Positions 25,553 through 34,585 of a stretch of DNA of 64,000 nucleotides are shown in pieces (the stretch's first letter is position 1; every line of letters starts with the position of its first letter). The translations under genes and the position numbers were made by a program. The DNA is taken from the NCBI RefSeq assembly GCF_017104965.1, contig NZ_JAAGPR010000031.1, positions 37,031 to 101,030 on the forward strand, given 5' to 3'. This stretch comes from Paraburkholderia sp. Ac-20340 (GTDB taxonomy: Bacteria; Pseudomonadota; Gammaproteobacteria; Burkholderiales; Burkholderiaceae). The notes under the pieces are model-generated. The model saw nothing but the letters and a program-made list of their open reading frames with translations, was not told the DNA's origin and searched no databases.

Positions 25553-25695
25553 GGATTTCCTCCCGTTGTTCGTGATGGAGCACACGGCCTTCGTGCGTCC
25601 TTGTTTCACTTGAACGGGGCAGCGGGAGAAATCCGTCGCTGGCAGGAAAATTTTTTTGCGGCGCGGGCCTTTCGCCCGCTCTCGCCCGCAATACG

Positions 25696-26628
25696 TCAGG
25701 TGCCCAGCCAATGCGCACATGCGCCGATGGCATCGCGCACGCGCGCCACGGCCACATCGCGCAGCGCATTCGCGCGCCAGCCGAGTTCGATCGGATAACC
25801 GGGCAAGGCGAGCGGACATTCGACCAGACGCAGCCCCGTAAGCGCGGCGATGGCGCTGGCGGCATGGCGCGGAATGGTGGCGACCGCCTGCGTGCCCTTG
25901 AGCAGATACGGCAGGCCGGCGAAATGCGTGGTGGACGCGATCACCGTGCGTTTCAGACCTTGCGCGGCGAGCGCTTCATCGACGATACCGACCACGCCGC
26001 CCGACGAAACCAGAATATGCCCGCGCGCAACGAAGGCCTCGAGCGTGAGCGCGGCGTGATCGTCCTTGCCCGCTGGCGCGAGCGAGGCCGCATCGACGAG
26101 ACACGCATAGTCGCCCTGACCGAGTGATTGATGGCTCAACCCGCGCGCGCCGAAACCGCCCGCCGCGATGGCCAGATCGATCTCCTGATTCGCAAGACTG
26201 TCGCTCACGATCTGGCTGTAAGTCTGCCGAAAGATCACGCGCAAGCCGGGCGCGTGCCGCGCCACCTGCGCGATGATGGGCTGGCCCAGCGCCAGTTCGA
26301 AATCGTCGGACAGACCGATGGCGACGGCGCGGCCATGAAAGCTGGCGGGTTTCGGCGACGCGATCGCCAGACTCTGGCGCACGCGATCGAGCGCTTCGCT
26401 CACGACCGGCTTGAGTTCGCGCGCGCGCGAAGTGGGCGCGAGGCCGCGTCCGGTCGGCGTGAAGAGGCGGTCGTCGTAGAGCACGCGCAGGCGTTTGAGC
26501 GCGGCGCTCACGGCGGATTGCGTCATGTCCAGCCGGATCGCCGCACGGCTCGCGCCGCCTTCCTCGAACAGGGCTTCGAAAATCTTCAGCAGATTCAGAT
26601 CGACGCCGGAGATATCACTGGCATGCAT
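25696..26628 (-). CDS. LysR-family transcriptional regulator
   Basis: 310 residues. Start MHASDISGVDLNLLKIFEALFEEGGASRAAIRLDMTQSAVSAALKRLR has the typical LysR winged helix (about residues 8-65); the rest is the effector-binding domain. It is divergent from a nitrilase gene across 104 bases and is the likely regulator of that gene. A run of A/T-poor sequence separates it from the YXWGXW gene downstream. Confidence 0.92.
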   Translation of the reverse strand: MHASDISGVDLNLLKIFEALFEEGGASRAAIRLDMTQSAVSAALKRLRVLYDDRLFTPTGRGLAPTSRARELKPVVSEALDRVRQSLAIASPKPASFHGRAVAIGLSDDFELALGQPIIAQVARHAPGLRVIFRQTYSQIVSDSLANQEIDLAIAAGGFGARGLSHQSLGQGDYACLVDAASLAPAGKDDHAALTLEAFVARGHILVSSGGVVGIVDEALAAQGLKRTVIASTTHFAGLPYLLKGTQAVATIPRHAASAIAALTGLRLVECPLALPGYPIELGWRANALRDVAVARVRDAIGACAHWLGT

Positions 26629-26732
26629 AGCAGAAAGTGGCGGCGCGCGTGGGCGCGAGGTTTTGACCCCTCCATCATACGGATTCGACTCGCCGAACCT
26701 GAATCCGAACCTGAATCACGGAGAAAAACATC

Positions 26733-27659
26733 ATGCCGAAATCGACTCTCGCCGCCTTGCAGATCGGCTCGCTGCCGCAGGGCAAAGCGGCCACGCTGGA
26801 GCACATTCTGTCGTTCGAAGAAGCGATCCGCGCCGCGGGCGCGTCGCTCGTCGTGATGCCCGAGGCGCTGCTGGGCGGTTATCCGAAGGGCGAAATCTTC
26901 GGCACGCGGCTGGGCTATCGTCTGCCCGAAGGGCGTGAGGCGTTTGCGCGCTATTACGACAACGCCATCGACGTGCCGGGCGCGGAAACCGATGCGCTCG
27001 CGGCGCTGTCCGCGCGCTGCGAAGCGTCGATTGTGATCGGCGTGATCGAGCGCTCGGGCAACACGCTGTATTGCACGGCGCTGTTCTTCGATCCGCGCGA
27101 AGGCCTGGTGGCGAAGCACCGCAAGCTCATGCCCACGGGCACCGAGCGGCTGATCTGGGGGCAGGGCGACGGCTCGACGCTGCCGGTGGTGCAGACCGCT
27201 GCGGGCGTGGCGGGCACGGCCATCTGCTGGGAAAACCATATGCCGCTGCTGCGCACGGCGATGTACGCGAAAGGCGTGCAGATCTGGTGCGCGCCGACCG
27301 TCGACGAACGCGAGATCTGGCAGTGCTCGATGCGCCATATCGCGCACGAAGGGCGCTGCTTCGTGGTGAGCGCGTGTCAGGTGCAGCCTTCGCCGGCGGC
27401 GCTTGGCATCGACGTGCCGCACTGGGACCCGGCCCGTCCGCTCATCAACGGCGGCAGCGTGATCGTCGGGCCGCTCGGCGATATTCTCGCGGGCCCGCTG
27501 CACGGCGAGACCGGCCTCGTGACGGCGCAGATCGATACCGACGAACTCGTGCGCGCACGCTACGACTTCGATGTGGTGGGCCACTACGCACGCCCCGACG
27601 TGTTTTCGCTCAACGTGGACGAACGCGCGAAGCGCACGGTGAATTTCCAGAGCGAGTGA
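26733..27659 (+). CDS. Nitrilase (carbon-nitrogen hydrolase family)
   Basis: 308 residues. The catalytic triad is visible: E44 in VVMPEALLGGYPK, K131 in VAKHRKLMPTG and C165 in TAICWENHMPLLR. The CWEN rather than CYD context places it in true nitrilases, which convert nitriles to carboxylic acids and ammonia, rather than amidases. Shine-Dalgarno GGAG precedes the start. It is monocistronic and divergent from LysR. Plant-derived arylacetonitriles or cyanolipids are conceivable substrates. Confidence 0.9.
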   Translation: MPKSTLAALQIGSLPQGKAATLEHILSFEEAIRAAGASLVVMPEALLGGYPKGEIFGTRLGYRLPEGREAFARYYDNAIDVPGAETDALAALSARCEASIVIGVIERSGNTLYCTALFFDPREGLVAKHRKLMPTGTERLIWGQGDGSTLPVVQTAAGVAGTAICWENHMPLLRTAMYAKGVQIWCAPTVDEREIWQCSMRHIAHEGRCFVVSACQVQPSPAALGIDVPHWDPARPLINGGSVIVGPLGDILAGPLHGETGLVTAQIDTDELVRARYDFDVVGHYARPDVFSLNVDERAKRTVNFQSE

Positions 27660-27843
27660 GCGCTGCGGTGTGGATAGTACGGATACCTGATTAATCGAAG
27701 TAAGCGCATGTGAGGCAGGCATTATTGCTTCCAGCGTCAGAATCTAGTGCGCGTCCAGACATTGATCGGCGCGCGGGGCTCTGCCAGGCTCCCGGGTGGC
27801 CTGCGCCTCGCCGCCGGTCCCTGGCCCATCACATCCGTATTCC

Positions 27844-29397
27844 ATGTCTGCACCGCACTCTCCCGCGCCGCTCAGCGGCGGCAAGCTCGCGCTCGGCACC
27901 GTTGCCGTGTCGCTGGCGATGTTCATGAACGTGCTCGATTCGTCGATCGCCAATGTGGCGATCCCGACGATTTCGGGCGACCTCGGCGTATCCGTCGACG
28001 AAGGCACGTGGGTCATCACCATCTTCGCGGCGGCCAATGCCGTTTCCATTCCGCTCACGGGCTGGCTCACGCAGCGCTTCGGCACCGTGAAGCTGTTCGT
28101 CAGTTCGATCCTGCTGTTCGTGCTGGCCTCGTGGCTGTGCGGCATCGCGCCGAATCTGCCCACGCTGCTCGGCGCGCGGATTGTGCAAGGTGTCGTGGCC
28201 GGGCCGCTCGCGCCGCTTTCGCAGGCGCTGCTGCTGGGCTCGTGGCCGAAACAGAAGTCGTCGACGGCGCTCGCGCTCTGGTCGATGACCGCGCTGGTCG
28301 GCCCGATCGCCGGTCCTTCGCTGGGCGGCTGGATCACCTACGACTACAACTGGTCGTGGATCTTCTACATCAATATTCCTGTGGGCCTGTTTGCAGCGGC
28401 GGTCACATGGGCGATCTATCGCGAACGCGAATCGCCCACGCGGCGTCTGCCGATCGATGGCGTGGGTCTGGGCCTGCTGGTCGTCTGGGTCGCGTCGTTG
28501 CAGATCATGCTCGACAAGGGCAAGGATCTCGCGTGGTTCGATTCGCCGCTGATCGTCGCGCTCGGCTTGATCGCGCTGGTGGGCTTCGCGTTCTTCATCG
28601 TCTGGGAACTGACGGCAGAGAGCCCCGTGGTCGATATCCGCCTGTTTACGCAGCGCAATTTCGCGGGCGGCACGATTTCGATTTCAGTGGCCTATGGCAT
28701 GTTCTTCGGCACGCTGGTGCTGCTGCCGCAATGGATGCAGGGCTATCTGGGTTATCGCGCGGTGGATTCGGGCCTTGCTACCGCGCCGCTCGGCGTGTTC
28801 GCGGTGCTGCTCACGCCGATCATCGGCCGCCTGCTGCCGCGCAGCGATCCGCGCTATATCGCGACCGTGGCGTTCGTGGGCTTTGCCGTGGTGTTCATGA
28901 TGCGCACGCAGTTCTATACCGATGTCTCGCATTGGGACATCGTGTTGCCCACGCTGCTGCAAGGCATTCCGATGGCGATGTTCTTCGTGCCGCTCACGTC
29001 GATCATTCTTTCGGGCCTGCCGCCCGAGAAGATTCCGGCTGCTGCAGGCCTGTCCAATTTCGCGCGTACGTTCTGCGGGGCCGTGGGCACATCGCTGATC
29101 GGCAACGCCTTCAACGACCGCACGATCCTGCATCACGTGCGGCTCTCGGAGCAGGCGAGCCCGACCAATCCGGTGTTCACGCAGCAGATGGACAACGTGC
29201 AACAGTCGCTGCACCTGAGCGGCAACTCGGCCTACGCGCTGTTCAACAGTTCGGTGGATGCGCAGGCGGCCGTCATGGGACTGAACGATATTTTCTATAT
29301 CTCGGCGATCATCTTTATCGCCATCATTCCGCTGATCTGGATTACGCGGCCTTCGCGTAGTGCTGCGGATGCATCGAGTGCCGCAGTTGCGCATTAA
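27844..29397 (+). CDS. DHA2-family MFS multidrug efflux transporter (EmrB-like)
   Basis: 517 residues from MSAPHSPAPLSGGK; the in-frame start at 27796 adds an unconserved proline-rich stretch. Fourteen membrane segments expected. Motif A-like GWLTQRFGTVKLF, motif C region with ALWSMTALVGPIAGPSLGGW, and the N-terminal VLDSSIANVAIPTISGDLG opening are typical of EmrB/QacA drug:H+ antiporters. EmrB normally works with an HlyD-type EmrA adaptor; none is adjacent here. Confidence 0.92.
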   Translation: MSAPHSPAPLSGGKLALGTVAVSLAMFMNVLDSSIANVAIPTISGDLGVSVDEGTWVITIFAAANAVSIPLTGWLTQRFGTVKLFVSSILLFVLASWLCGIAPNLPTLLGARIVQGVVAGPLAPLSQALLLGSWPKQKSSTALALWSMTALVGPIAGPSLGGWITYDYNWSWIFYINIPVGLFAAAVTWAIYRERESPTRRLPIDGVGLGLLVVWVASLQIMLDKGKDLAWFDSPLIVALGLIALVGFAFFIVWELTAESPVVDIRLFTQRNFAGGTISISVAYGMFFGTLVLLPQWMQGYLGYRAVDSGLATAPLGVFAVLLTPIIGRLLPRSDPRYIATVAFVGFAVVFMMRTQFYTDVSHWDIVLPTLLQGIPMAMFFVPLTSIILSGLPPEKIPAAAGLSNFARTFCGAVGTSLIGNAFNDRTILHHVRLSEQASPTNPVFTQQMDNVQQSLHLSGNSAYALFNSSVDAQAAVMGLNDIFYISAIIFIAIIPLIWITRPSRSAADASSAAVAH

Positions 29398-29459
29398 TAA
29401 GTTCCATTAATTCGCGGTATTGTGCGTAACCAGATGTAAATAACGTAGCGGATTTTCTC

Positions 29460-29494
29460 AAGCCGGCGCGACCGATTATCGGTTGTGCCGGCTT
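29460..29494 (+). terminator. Terminator after MFS transporter gene
   Basis: AAGCCGGC/GCCGGCTT stem with an inner ACCGAT/ATCGGT pairing, 62 bases after the stop codon. Confidence 0.65.
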
Positions 29495-29568
29495 TCGTAT
29501 GCCTGACGCTAATTCAACGCAATTGGACGTAATGAAAGGCGATGCGCGACAAATCACCGCACAAATGA

Positions 29569-29602
29569 AAAAGGGGTGGCCGCAGACTCGGTCACCCCTT
29601 TT
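29569..29602. terminator. Second hairpin terminator
   Basis: A perfect 10-base stem AAAAGGGGTG/CACCCCTTTT with a 14-base loop; the flanking A and T tracts allow termination on either strand. Confidence 0.65.
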
Positions 29603-29674
29603 ATCTTCGGTAACTGTTCCGGAGTTACCTCAGACGGCGAAATATTACCATGCGGGTCAGGCTCTAATTGGGCT

Positions 29675-29696
29675 GAATTTGACAATAATCAAATTC
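29675..29696. promoter_or_regulatory. Candidate operator, GAATTTGA-N6-TCAAATTC
   Basis: Perfect 8-base inverted repeat, AT-rich in a GC-rich region, overlapping a TTGACA hexamer about 290 bases upstream of the porin start codon. It has the shape of a dimeric regulator site; the regulator is unknown. Confidence 0.45.
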
Positions 29697-29931
29697 GATA
29701 ACTTGACAACAGCGTCGCGTGATTGCCACAGGTGTGTGACAGACAGATGACGGTGCAGATCGCGATTTTCCCTTTTGAGACAAGGTTTTAAGCGCCGAAA
29801 ACTCGATATTTCCATATTTAGCAAATATCTGTTCCACCGCGTAAATCATCCGATTACATGGCTGTGGCACTTAAACTTCGCCGGAGATTGCGGAATGCGT
29901 CCAATACCCGGATGCCTTTCTGCGCGATCTG

Positions 29932-29954
29932 CAAGTCAAGCAAGTCAAGCAAGT
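29932..29954. repeat. 9-base tandem repeat in porin leader
   Basis: CAAGTCAAG occurs twice in tandem followed by a partial third copy (CAAGT), ending 7 bases before the AGGAA ribosome-binding site of the porin. Confidence 0.85.
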
Positions 29955-29969
29955 TACTTTAGGAAAGTC

Positions 29970-31133
29970 ATGAAGAACACTCTGATCATCGCGGGCGTCC
30001 TGAGCGCGTTCGCAGTTTCGGCTCACGCACAAAGCAGCGTCACGCTGTACGGTTCGCTGGATGCGGGTATCGTCTACGCGAACAACGCAGGCGGCCACTC
30101 GACGTGGAATCAAGGCAGCGGCGCGCTGTCGGACACGTACTTCGGCCTGAAGGGCAGCGAAGACCTGGGCGGCGGTCTGCATGCCATCTTCACGTTGGAA
30201 AACGGTTTCAACCTGAACAACGGCAAGGACACGGAAGCCAGCACGATGTTCAACCGTCAGGCGTTCGTCGGTCTGCAAAGCGACCGCTTCGGTACGCTGA
30301 CGCTGGGTCGCCAGTACGACTCGATGGTTGACTTCCTGTCGCCGCTGTCGGAAACGGGCGCAGGCTACGGCAACAACCTGACGGCTCACCCGTTCGACAA
30401 CGACAACCTCGACCACTCGTTCTCGGTCAAGAACGCTGTCAAGTACACGAGCGTCAACTACGCTGGCTTCAAGTTCGGCGGCATGTACGGCTTCAGCAAC
30501 GACGCTGGCCAGTTCTCGAACAACCGCGCATGGAGCGTGGGTGCTTCGTACAACAACGGCCCGCTGAACGCATCGGCCGCGTACATGCAGATCAACAACT
30601 CGACGAGCCTGTCGAACTCGGCTAGCGGCGCAGTCGGTGCTGGCAACGGCAACAACTACAACCTGACGGCGCAAACGCAGCGCACGATGGGCGCAGGCGT
30701 GAACTACACGTACGGCCCGGCAACGGTCGGCTTCGTGTGGACCCACACGCAGTACGAAAACCTGCTGGCCGGTTCGGACAACGCAGGTTCGACGTTCAAC
30801 ATCCAGTCGGGCGCAAACCTGCACCTCGACAACTTCGAACTGAACGGCCGCTACGCGCTGACCCCGGCTCTGAGCCTGGAAGCAGCGTACACGTTCACGG
30901 ACGGCAAGCTGAAGAACTCGGCTGGTTCGACCGATCCGAAGTGGCAGACGGCTTCGCTGCAAGCTGACTACTCGCTGTCGAAGCGCACCGACGTGTACGT
31001 CGAAGGCGTCTACCAGCACGCATCGGGCTCGTTCGGCGCTGGCCAGGCTAACGTCGCCATGATCAACACGCTGTCGCCGTCGACCACGCAAAACCAGGTC
31101 GCTGCTACGGTTGGTCTGCGTCACCGCTTCTAA
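29970..31133 (+). CDS. Gram-negative porin (major OmpC-like type)
   Basis: 387 residues from MKNTLIIAGVLSAFAVSAHAQ, signal cleaved after AHA; mature start SSVTLYGSLDAGIVY and C-terminus VGLRHRF. Constriction-loop motif FNRQAFVGLQSDRFGTLTLGRQYDSMVD is present. AGGAA lies about 8 bases upstream of the ATG. Codon choice is strongly biased (AAC, GAC, CTG, TTC almost exclusively, with many GCT/GGT/CGT), unlike the neighbours, as expected for a very abundant outer-membrane protein. Confidence 0.95.
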   Translation: MKNTLIIAGVLSAFAVSAHAQSSVTLYGSLDAGIVYANNAGGHSTWNQGSGALSDTYFGLKGSEDLGGGLHAIFTLENGFNLNNGKDTEASTMFNRQAFVGLQSDRFGTLTLGRQYDSMVDFLSPLSETGAGYGNNLTAHPFDNDNLDHSFSVKNAVKYTSVNYAGFKFGGMYGFSNDAGQFSNNRAWSVGASYNNGPLNASAAYMQINNSTSLSNSASGAVGAGNGNNYNLTAQTQRTMGAGVNYTYGPATVGFVWTHTQYENLLAGSDNAGSTFNIQSGANLHLDNFELNGRYALTPALSLEAAYTFTDGKLKNSAGSTDPKWQTASLQADYSLSKRTDVYVEGVYQHASGSFGAGQANVAMINTLSPSTTQNQVAATVGLRHRF

Positions 31134-31233
31134 GTCAACGCTTCGAGTCGAAGCCTGACTGTCTGAAAACGTAAGCTGAACAGCGCGCGCGGCGGATCGG
31201 CCGGTTCGCCCGCGCGTTGAAAGGCAAGCGTCA

Positions 31234-31291
31234 CAGCTGGCCCGTCGTGCGAAATGTGCTCACAAGGCACACTTCGCCGGCGGGCCAGCTG
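31234..31291. terminator. Large convergent hairpin
   Basis: CAGCTGGCCCG (31234-31244) pairs with CGGGCCAGCTG (31281-31291); inner arms GCGAA/TTCGC and TGTGC/GCACA extend it. It lies in the 174-base gap between the convergent porin and pyruvyl-transferase genes and is probably a shared terminator. Confidence 0.6.
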
Positions 31292-31307
31292 CGTTTCAGG
31301 CCTTGTT

Positions 31308-32510
31308 TTACGGGGCCGATGTTGCAAAGGCCGCACGATAGCGGCGCACCAGATCGCTGGCGGTGTCGTGCAGCAAGCCGGGATCTGCACGCAGCGCGGC
31401 GTGAACGGCATCCGCGAGTTGGTCTACATACGTCGTCGCGGCGACTTCTTCCGGCTCCCACGTTGCTGCAAAAGTGGCTTGTTTGGGCGGTTGCAATGGC
31501 TGTTCTCCGTATTCTCTGTGCACGATGTTGATGCGTGGCCGTGCGAACGCCATTGCCACGATACGGCCGTGCAGGCTGCTGCCTGCGTAGATGCGGCTCG
31601 ATGCGATCAACGCGCAGATGTCCCATATGTCGAGTGAATCGAACAGCACGGCTTTTATCGGCAGGCGTTGTTTCAGTCGCTCGTAGAGTGCGCGATCGTC
31701 GTGCCAGGGCGCAATGCCCGCACAAAACAGCACGATGCCGATGTTCTCCTCCTGTGCCATGCGCGAAAGCTCACGCGCGAGCACGTCGAGCGTGGCGTCG
31801 TCGCCGTAGGTGGCGTCGAACTGGATTGCAGAAAAGCCCTGTGGAAAGGCGTTTTTTATTGCGTCGAGCGGTGCTTGTGTGGCGCGTTTTGCGATGTGCT
31901 GGCCGAACAGGTCAGCCACCATGACGGCCGGATCGGGAATAACGGGCGCATCAATACCGCGTGTTTGCAGATGCATTTGCGTTTTTGCGTCCCGCACCGT
32001 GATTGCATCGGCTTGCTGGAGTTTGTCGATGACTTCCTGCTGAAAAAGATTGTCGCGTTGATCCAGCGCTGCGCCGCCTATTGCATGAAAGGCGATGCGT
32101 GCGATTCGCAATCTGGGCAATAAGGATTTCGAAAGCACATAAGGCGAGCGCGTTGCAATTCCCAACTGCTGCCGCGACCAGGCAAGCGGATTCGCGCACC
32201 ACGCGCTTTCTTCTTCGATCATCGATTGCACGCGTTCTGGCGGCGCCAGCATGACGGCGGCTTCCCACGCATTGCAGGTGAGCAGCTCACCGCCTGCGTG
32301 AATAAGATCGACCGGCGTTTGGCCCGCAGCGATTTCACCGATCGCATGCACCGCATGTCCGCCGAACGCCCGCAGATCGCGCGTGACCAGGCCCGCAAAA
32401 ACCGGCTCGCGCGGCGCGAGTAGACGAGCGAGCACATGCGCAAACAGCAGATCGCCGAAATTATGGCGATCGAATGCGCCGAACAACACCGTGCGTGCAG
32501 CCTGGGACAT
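31308..32510 (-). CDS. Polysaccharide pyruvyl transferase family protein
   Basis: 400 residues from MSQAARTVLFGAFDRHNFGD; an upstream start at 32597 overlaps the neighbouring gene's 5' end. The N-terminal FDRHNFGDLLFAHVLARLL and the C-terminal SSRIYAGSSLHGRIVAMAFARP (Ser-Leu-His-Gly) are typical of the CsaB/ExoV/WcaK fold, which adds pyruvate ketals to cell-surface glycans from phosphoenolpyruvate. No glycosyltransferase or export gene is nearby, so it is an orphan. Confidence 0.82.
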   Translation of the reverse strand: MSQAARTVLFGAFDRHNFGDLLFAHVLARLLAPREPVFAGLVTRDLRAFGGHAVHAIGEIAAGQTPVDLIHAGGELLTCNAWEAAVMLAPPERVQSMIEEESAWCANPLAWSRQQLGIATRSPYVLSKSLLPRLRIARIAFHAIGGAALDQRDNLFQQEVIDKLQQADAITVRDAKTQMHLQTRGIDAPVIPDPAVMVADLFGQHIAKRATQAPLDAIKNAFPQGFSAIQFDATYGDDATLDVLARELSRMAQEENIGIVLFCAGIAPWHDDRALYERLKQRLPIKAVLFDSLDIWDICALIASSRIYAGSSLHGRIVAMAFARPRINIVHREYGEQPLQPPKQATFAATWEPEEVAATTYVDQLADAVHAALRADPGLLHDTASDLVRRYRAAFATSAP

Positions 32511-32582
32511 GAGCGGGCCTCGAATCGGTTCGCACCAAATCGATACTACGCTGCGCCGCGCGGCAACGTGATTTAATCTGAC

Positions 32583-33014
32583 ATGCCCCAACCGCACGTG
32601 GAGCCGTTCATGCAGGCGCTACCCATCAGGCTTTCTCCCGGCGACGATCTGCGCCAGGCGCTCGGTCTTGCGCTGGCGCTGCATCGCACCGAAGCCGCTT
32701 ATGTCGTGCAGGGAATCGGCAGTCTGAGCGCGGTGGAATTGCGCTTCGCGGGCGTCGATCAGCCCGCCTCGCTGCGTGGCGATTACGAAATTCTCACGCT
32801 GGCGGGCTCGTTAGCCGTAAATGGCGCGCATCTGCATATGAGCGTTTCGGATGCGCAGGGCCGGGTGCTGGGCGGTCATGTCGCGCCTGGCTGCATCGTG
32901 CGCACGACAGCAGAAGTGCTGTTGACGCTGCTGCCCGGTTACCGCTTCACGCGTGAGCACGACGCGCAAACCGGCTTTCAGGAACTCGTGATTCGCAACG
33001 ATCCTGAAGCGTAA
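32583..33014 (+). CDS. PPC (DUF296) domain protein
   Basis: 143 residues with the bacterial PPC/DUF296 pattern: an early GDDLRQALGLALALH, GIGSLSAVELRFAG, YEILTLAGSLAVNGAHLHMSVSDAQGRVLGGHV and a final TAEVLLTLLPGYRFTREHD. Bacterial members are small trimeric proteins of unsettled function; in plants the domain occurs in AT-hook DNA-binding proteins. An alternative start at 32610 has GGAG 8 bases upstream and may be the real one. It is divergent from the pyruvyl transferase gene. Confidence 0.82.
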   Translation: MPQPHVEPFMQALPIRLSPGDDLRQALGLALALHRTEAAYVVQGIGSLSAVELRFAGVDQPASLRGDYEILTLAGSLAVNGAHLHMSVSDAQGRVLGGHVAPGCIVRTTAEVLLTLLPGYRFTREHDAQTGFQELVIRNDPEA

Positions 33015-33020
33015 AAAGCA

Positions 33021-33064
33021 ACGCGGCGGCGCGAGGGTCGTCAAGACCGCTCACGCCGCCGCGT
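33021..33064. terminator. Bidirectional terminator between convergent genes
   Basis: ACGCGGCGGCG/CGCCGCCGCGT forms an 11-base stem in the 84-base gap between the convergent PPC-domain and porin genes. An A-rich stretch on the left supplies a short T run for the minus strand. Confidence 0.65.
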
Positions 33065-33098
33065 CTATTTCGCTCTGTTCAGGCTTGCGCCTGGATCA

Positions 33099-34271
33099 TC
33101 AGAACTTCAGGCGCATGCCTGCTGCCACGACAGCCTGCGTGTTGCTCGACGAAGCTGCGAGGCTGTAGATCGACGCATTGCCCAGCACGGCGATACCGTT
33201 CGCACCCGACACGCGCTGATACACGCCTTCGAGGTACAGGTCGGTGCGCTTGGACAGCGCGTAATCGGCCTGCAGCATGAACTGGTTCCAGTGCGGCGAT
33301 GCGTTGCCCGCAGCGCGGCTGAGCGAACCGTCGGTGTAGACGTACGAACCGCCCAGGCTGAATTGCGGCGTCAGCTGATAGCGGCCGTTCAGTTCGTAGT
33401 TGTTGAACGTGAGGTAGTCCGCGTCGAAGGTGTTGAGCGAGCCGCCTTGTGCGATTTCCGTCGGCGAAGCGATCATCGTGCGCGTGAACACGGCGCCAAC
33501 CTTGGCCGCGCCGATCGTGTAGCTCGCGCCTGCGCCCAGCGTGCGCGTGCGCGCGGCAACGAACATCGGATCGTTGTCGGTGCTGGTGCCGGCCGACAGC
33601 GCGCCGCCCGTGGTCGAGCCCGGCTGGTTGCCCTGGAAGTACGCGACCGCCACGTTCAGCGGGCCGCCGTTCCACGACGCGCCGAAGGTGTAGGCGTCGT
33701 TCTGCGAGAAGCCGCCGCCCTGGTTGCTGAACGCGAAGGCGGCTTCGGCCTGGAAGCCAGCGTAGGTCGCGCTGCGGAACTTGATCGCATTGTTCATGCG
33801 AACGTCGTTGTTCAGGTTGTCGTTGTCGAACGGGTGATCGGCGATATTGCCGCCGAAGCCCGAACCGGTTGCCGACATCGGCGCGATCATGTCGACCAGC
33901 GCGTCATACTGGCGACCCAGCGTGACCGTGCCGTACTGGCTGCTGGACAGACCGACCCATGCTTGACGACCGAACATGTAGCCGCCGTTCGAGCCCTTGC
34001 CGGTGACGGTCGAGAAACCGTTTTCGAGGTCGAAGATCGCACGGAGGCCGTTGCCGAGGTCTTCGGAGCCACGCAGGCCCCAACGGCTCGTGCTGACGTT
34101 ACCCGATTGCATCCCATACGTAGCGCCGTGGCCCGCCGACGATTTCTGGTTGCTGATGTAGTCGAGCCCCGCATCGACGGTGCCGTACAGGGTGACGCTG
34201 CTTTGCGCATGCGCCATCGACGACGCAGCCAGGGTGGCGAGCGCGAGAGTATTCAACAACGCTTTTTTCAT
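33099..34271 (-). CDS. Gram-negative porin
   Basis: 390 residues from MKKALLNTLALATLAASSMAHAQ, signal cleaved after AHA; mature start SSVTLYGTVDAGLDY, C-terminus AAGMRLKF. Loop-3 motif MFGRQAWVGLSSSQYGTVTLGRQYDALVD is present. It is a paralogue of the porin at 29970, with which it shares long identical stretches around the FD-NDNL segment. A 314-base leader lies upstream. Confidence 0.95.
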   Translation of the reverse strand: MKKALLNTLALATLAASSMAHAQSSVTLYGTVDAGLDYISNQKSSAGHGATYGMQSGNVSTSRWGLRGSEDLGNGLRAIFDLENGFSTVTGKGSNGGYMFGRQAWVGLSSSQYGTVTLGRQYDALVDMIAPMSATGSGFGGNIADHPFDNDNLNNDVRMNNAIKFRSATYAGFQAEAAFAFSNQGGGFSQNDAYTFGASWNGGPLNVAVAYFQGNQPGSTTGGALSAGTSTDNDPMFVAARTRTLGAGASYTIGAAKVGAVFTRTMIASPTEIAQGGSLNTFDADYLTFNNYELNGRYQLTPQFSLGGSYVYTDGSLSRAAGNASPHWNQFMLQADYALSKRTDLYLEGVYQRVSGANGIAVLGNASIYSLAASSSNTQAVVAAGMRLKF

Positions 34272-34585
34272 GTCGATTCCGTAGTAGAAAGATAAGTCAC
34301 CATGCGTATGGACGAGCGTGTGGTTAGGAGTCCAATTCACATGGCCGCAGCGATACAGCAGGAACCGAGAATTTAAGGAAATGCAATTACAGGTACGTGT
34401 CGAAAATGGCCTTCAAAATGAAACTTGGTTTAAGTTTCTGACATGAAAAATTTAAGAGCGCGTCAAACGAAGGCGGGAAAGGCGGGCGGCGAGGCGGGAA
34501 TCGTGCGCGGGCGAACGCCGCGCGGCGGGCAATAACAGGGCTTGCGAGGCCGGCGCTACCGCAATGGCGGCGCCGGCCCGCACCG
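34272..34585. other. Porin leader region without a gene
   Basis: 314 bases between the porin start and the DUF1328 stop. It contains the inverted repeat GAAACTT-N5-AAGTTTC (34420-34438) about 150 bases upstream of the porin start, an AT-rich stretch around 34430-34455, and a GCCGGCGC/GCGCCGGC hairpin (34549-34577) just after the DUF1328 stop that may end that gene. Confidence 0.5.

Larger units (their letters stand above)
29398..29969. other. 572-base intergenic region upstream of porin
   Basis: No convincing gene. It contains two terminator hairpins (29460-29494, 29569-29602), a perfect inverted repeat (29675-29696), two TTGACA hexamers (29679, 29703) without a good -10 at 17 bases, and a 9-base tandem repeat next to the porin ribosome-binding site (29932-29954). 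The long leader suggests complex regulation of the porin. Confidence 0.6.

Noticed and set aside
29932..29954. Short tandem repeats as a possible CRISPR
   Set aside because: The unit is only 9 bases with no spacers; no cas gene is present in the window.
29871..31124. 417-codon open frame on the minus strand
   Set aside because: Antisense of the porin; created by its strict codon bias.
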